Positions 62,922 through 64,000 of a stretch of DNA of 64,000 nt are shown here, piece by piece. Each line of letters begins with the position of its first letter. The first letter of the stretch is position 1. The position numbers and the translations under genes were made by a program. This DNA is from an uncultured Bacteroides sp. (GTDB lineage: Bacteria; Bacteroidota; Bacteroidia; Bacteroidales; Bacteroidaceae). The notes under the pieces are model-generated. The model saw nothing but the letters and a program-made list of their open reading frames with translations, had not been told where the DNA came from and ran no database searches. Location: contig CABUKU010000014.1 of assembly GCA_902492205.1 (NCBI GenBank), positions 19,889 through 83,888 on the forward strand, in the 5' to 3' direction.

Positions 62922-63767
62922 TTAGTTACTAATATCTTCAAATTTATACAATTCCCATTTATCGCCCGTTCGTTGAAAATACAAGGTATTGGAATAACCG
63001 TTTCCCTTTATCTCAAGAATTTTGCTGCGGGAATCATCATTAAGCTGCTGACCGTAATTAATATTCGTCAACCTGTCGGTAGGCAGCAAAGGACGAAACG
63101 CAGGCCATTGGTTCAGCTCCAATATAGATTCCATAATCGCAAAATCATCATCCGGATCGGTAGTTACAAAAGTAAGCGGATCTTTGAGGTGCTCGCTTTG
63201 GTAAACCGAATCGTTAGCAAATTTATAAAAGAAATCTATAAATTGCCCGTTTCCTCCATCTTTTATAGGGTATAAATTGATAGCCTCGAGCATCCACGCC
63301 CCTTTTTTCTTCTCAAAATAATATTTCTTTGCCATGCTTGTTTTCATGTAAATCCATTCAAACTGCACGGATATAAGCGAAGTGTCCTGCACAAGTTCCA
63401 TGTCTTGCTCCCTGTCAAACAGCAAAGTATAATAATCCTGCTTTGTGTACAAGTTATCATGTTTCCATTTGGATTTTTCAATTTTCGAAGGAGTATCATC
63501 GTTATAAAAAGGAAGAGGAAACAAAACTCTTTGTTGCTGCATCTTTTTATCTGTGGCAAAAGTATAAATAAAATCGTCAAAAGTTTCATCAGCTTTCGAT
63601 GGTACCGGCACGAGTTCTGCTTCTTGCGCAAGATTTACTTTCGCAGTATCATGTTTCACTGAATCCATCAACTCAGTCAATGACTCGAAAGGGTCAATTT
63701 TAGCTTTCTTATTACCACAAGCGGAAAGAAAACACAAGGCAATAACCCCTATTACAATCTTTTTCAT
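62922..63767 (-). CDS. DUF4348 lipoprotein
   Basis: A 281-residue lipoprotein (Cys17 in LSAC). The DUF4348 pattern runs from DDFIYTFATDKKMQQQRVLFPLP, in pieces, to the closing YFQRTGDKWELYKFEDI. It probably resembles an NTF2-like fold, with repeated segments around each half (AWMLEAINLY and KWELYKFED). No function is known. It is the first gene of an operon with murB; a promoter is at 63820 and a palindromic array lies upstream. Confidence 0.85.
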   Translation of the reverse strand: MKKIVIGVIALCFLSACGNKKAKIDPFESLTELMDSVKHDTAKVNLAQEAELVPVPSKADETFDDFIYTFATDKKMQQQRVLFPLPFYNDDTPSKIEKSKWKHDNLYTKQDYYTLLFDREQDMELVQDTSLISVQFEWIYMKTSMAKKYYFEKKKGAWMLEAINLYPIKDGGNGQFIDFFYKFANDSVYQSEHLKDPLTFVTTDPDDDFAIMESILELNQWPAFRPLLPTDRLTNINYGQQLNDDSRSKILEIKGNGYSNTLYFQRTGDKWELYKFEDISN

Positions 63768-63819
63768 CTTAATTATGCAACAACTGCAAGTCTATAAAAA
63801 TAGTTTTAATAAAGACGTG

Positions 63820-63827
63820 CAAAAATA
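63820..63827 (-). promoter_or_regulatory. -7 promoter element of the DUF4348-murB operon
   Basis: The minus strand reads TATTTTTG, a full TAnnTTTG match, 53 bp before ATG 63767. Confidence 0.5.
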
Positions 63828-63940
63828 CATATTTTATTTTAATCCATAACATTCTGATCAATATTTAATTTAACTCATTTACAGCCTTTGGTTAAAGAAT
63901 TCTGTACCTAAGAATAAAGCAATTCATAGGCATAACTAAA

Positions 63941-64000
63941 TAACTTGACAGTTGTCAATTAATAACTTGACAGCTGTCAAGTTATTAATTGACAACTGTC
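63941..64000. repeat. Palindromic array C: at least three cores at 22-bp spacing, cut by window end
   Basis: Cores begin at 63947, 63969 and 63991 (GACAGTTGTC, GACAGCTGTC, GACAACTGTC). Positions 63947-64000 are a perfect 54-bp palindrome. By symmetry with TAACTT at 63941-63946 the sequence should continue AAGTTA beyond the window. Confidence 0.9.

Overview
The window looks like chromosomal DNA of a gut Bacteroides species. The evidence is promoter elements of the Bacteroides type (TAnnTTTG) in front of many genes, a SusC/SusD outer-membrane pair, fimbrillin-like lipoproteins, many Bacteroidales-only families (DUF4248, DUF4783, DUF4465, DUF4348 and others) and weak or absent Shine-Dalgarno sequences. 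All family names come from motif recognition in the translations; no database search was run.

Layout. 1-3.9 kb: two tandem fimbrillin-like surface proteins, the first cut by the window edge. 4.0-12.7 kb: an accessory island. It holds a small gene that appears split at an A8 run, an AbiE-type toxin/antitoxin pair, and the Bacteroides module VirE_N/DUF3987 protein - DUF4248 protein - HU-like protein - tiny peptide - N-acetylmuramoyl-L-alanine amidase. A large, very AT-rich NACHT-type STAND NTPase sits between DUF4248 and HU; it is a probable anti-phage NLR-like gene. 12.8-26 kb: core genes (alanine dehydrogenase, FabK/nitronate monooxygenase-like enzyme, an ECF sigma operon with an unusual membrane-anchored beta-barrel protein, nadC, rlmH, a GH13 lipoprotein, an EEP-family protein, pepD, an OmpH lipoprotein, a YitT protein). 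26-35.8 kb: M16 protease operon with an FtsB-like protein, dnaX, a PagL-like lipid A deacylase, and the queuosine-precursor set (queF, queC, transporter). 35.9-42.8 kb: a complete-looking menaquinone operon, menF-menD-menB-menC-menE, ending in a HAD-phosphatase/hotdog-thioesterase fusion that probably supplies the DHNA-CoA thioesterase step. 43-54.6 kb: a FadL-like porin, a D-2-hydroxyacid dehydrogenase, then a SusC/SusD/DUF4465/TlpA operon and a neighbouring GDPD/TlpA operon. 54.7-64 kb: tRNA-His, CapA-like protein, ffh-folD, a MATE exporter, an MBL hydrolase, murB and a DUF4348 lipoprotein.

The most unusual non-coding signal is a family of three arrays (near 22.5, 43.0 and 63.97 kb). Each is built from a 10-bp palindrome, GACARYTGTC, repeated at exactly 22-bp intervals, and each array is itself a large palindrome upstream of a leftward gene. 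A second signal is an inverted duplication: a 9-bp iteron-like repeat lies inside the VirE/DUF3987 gene and again, reversed, just after it. Other repeats are G/C-rich extragenic palindromes (CCCCTC...GAGGGG) and a 26-bp identical leader in front of both queC and queF.
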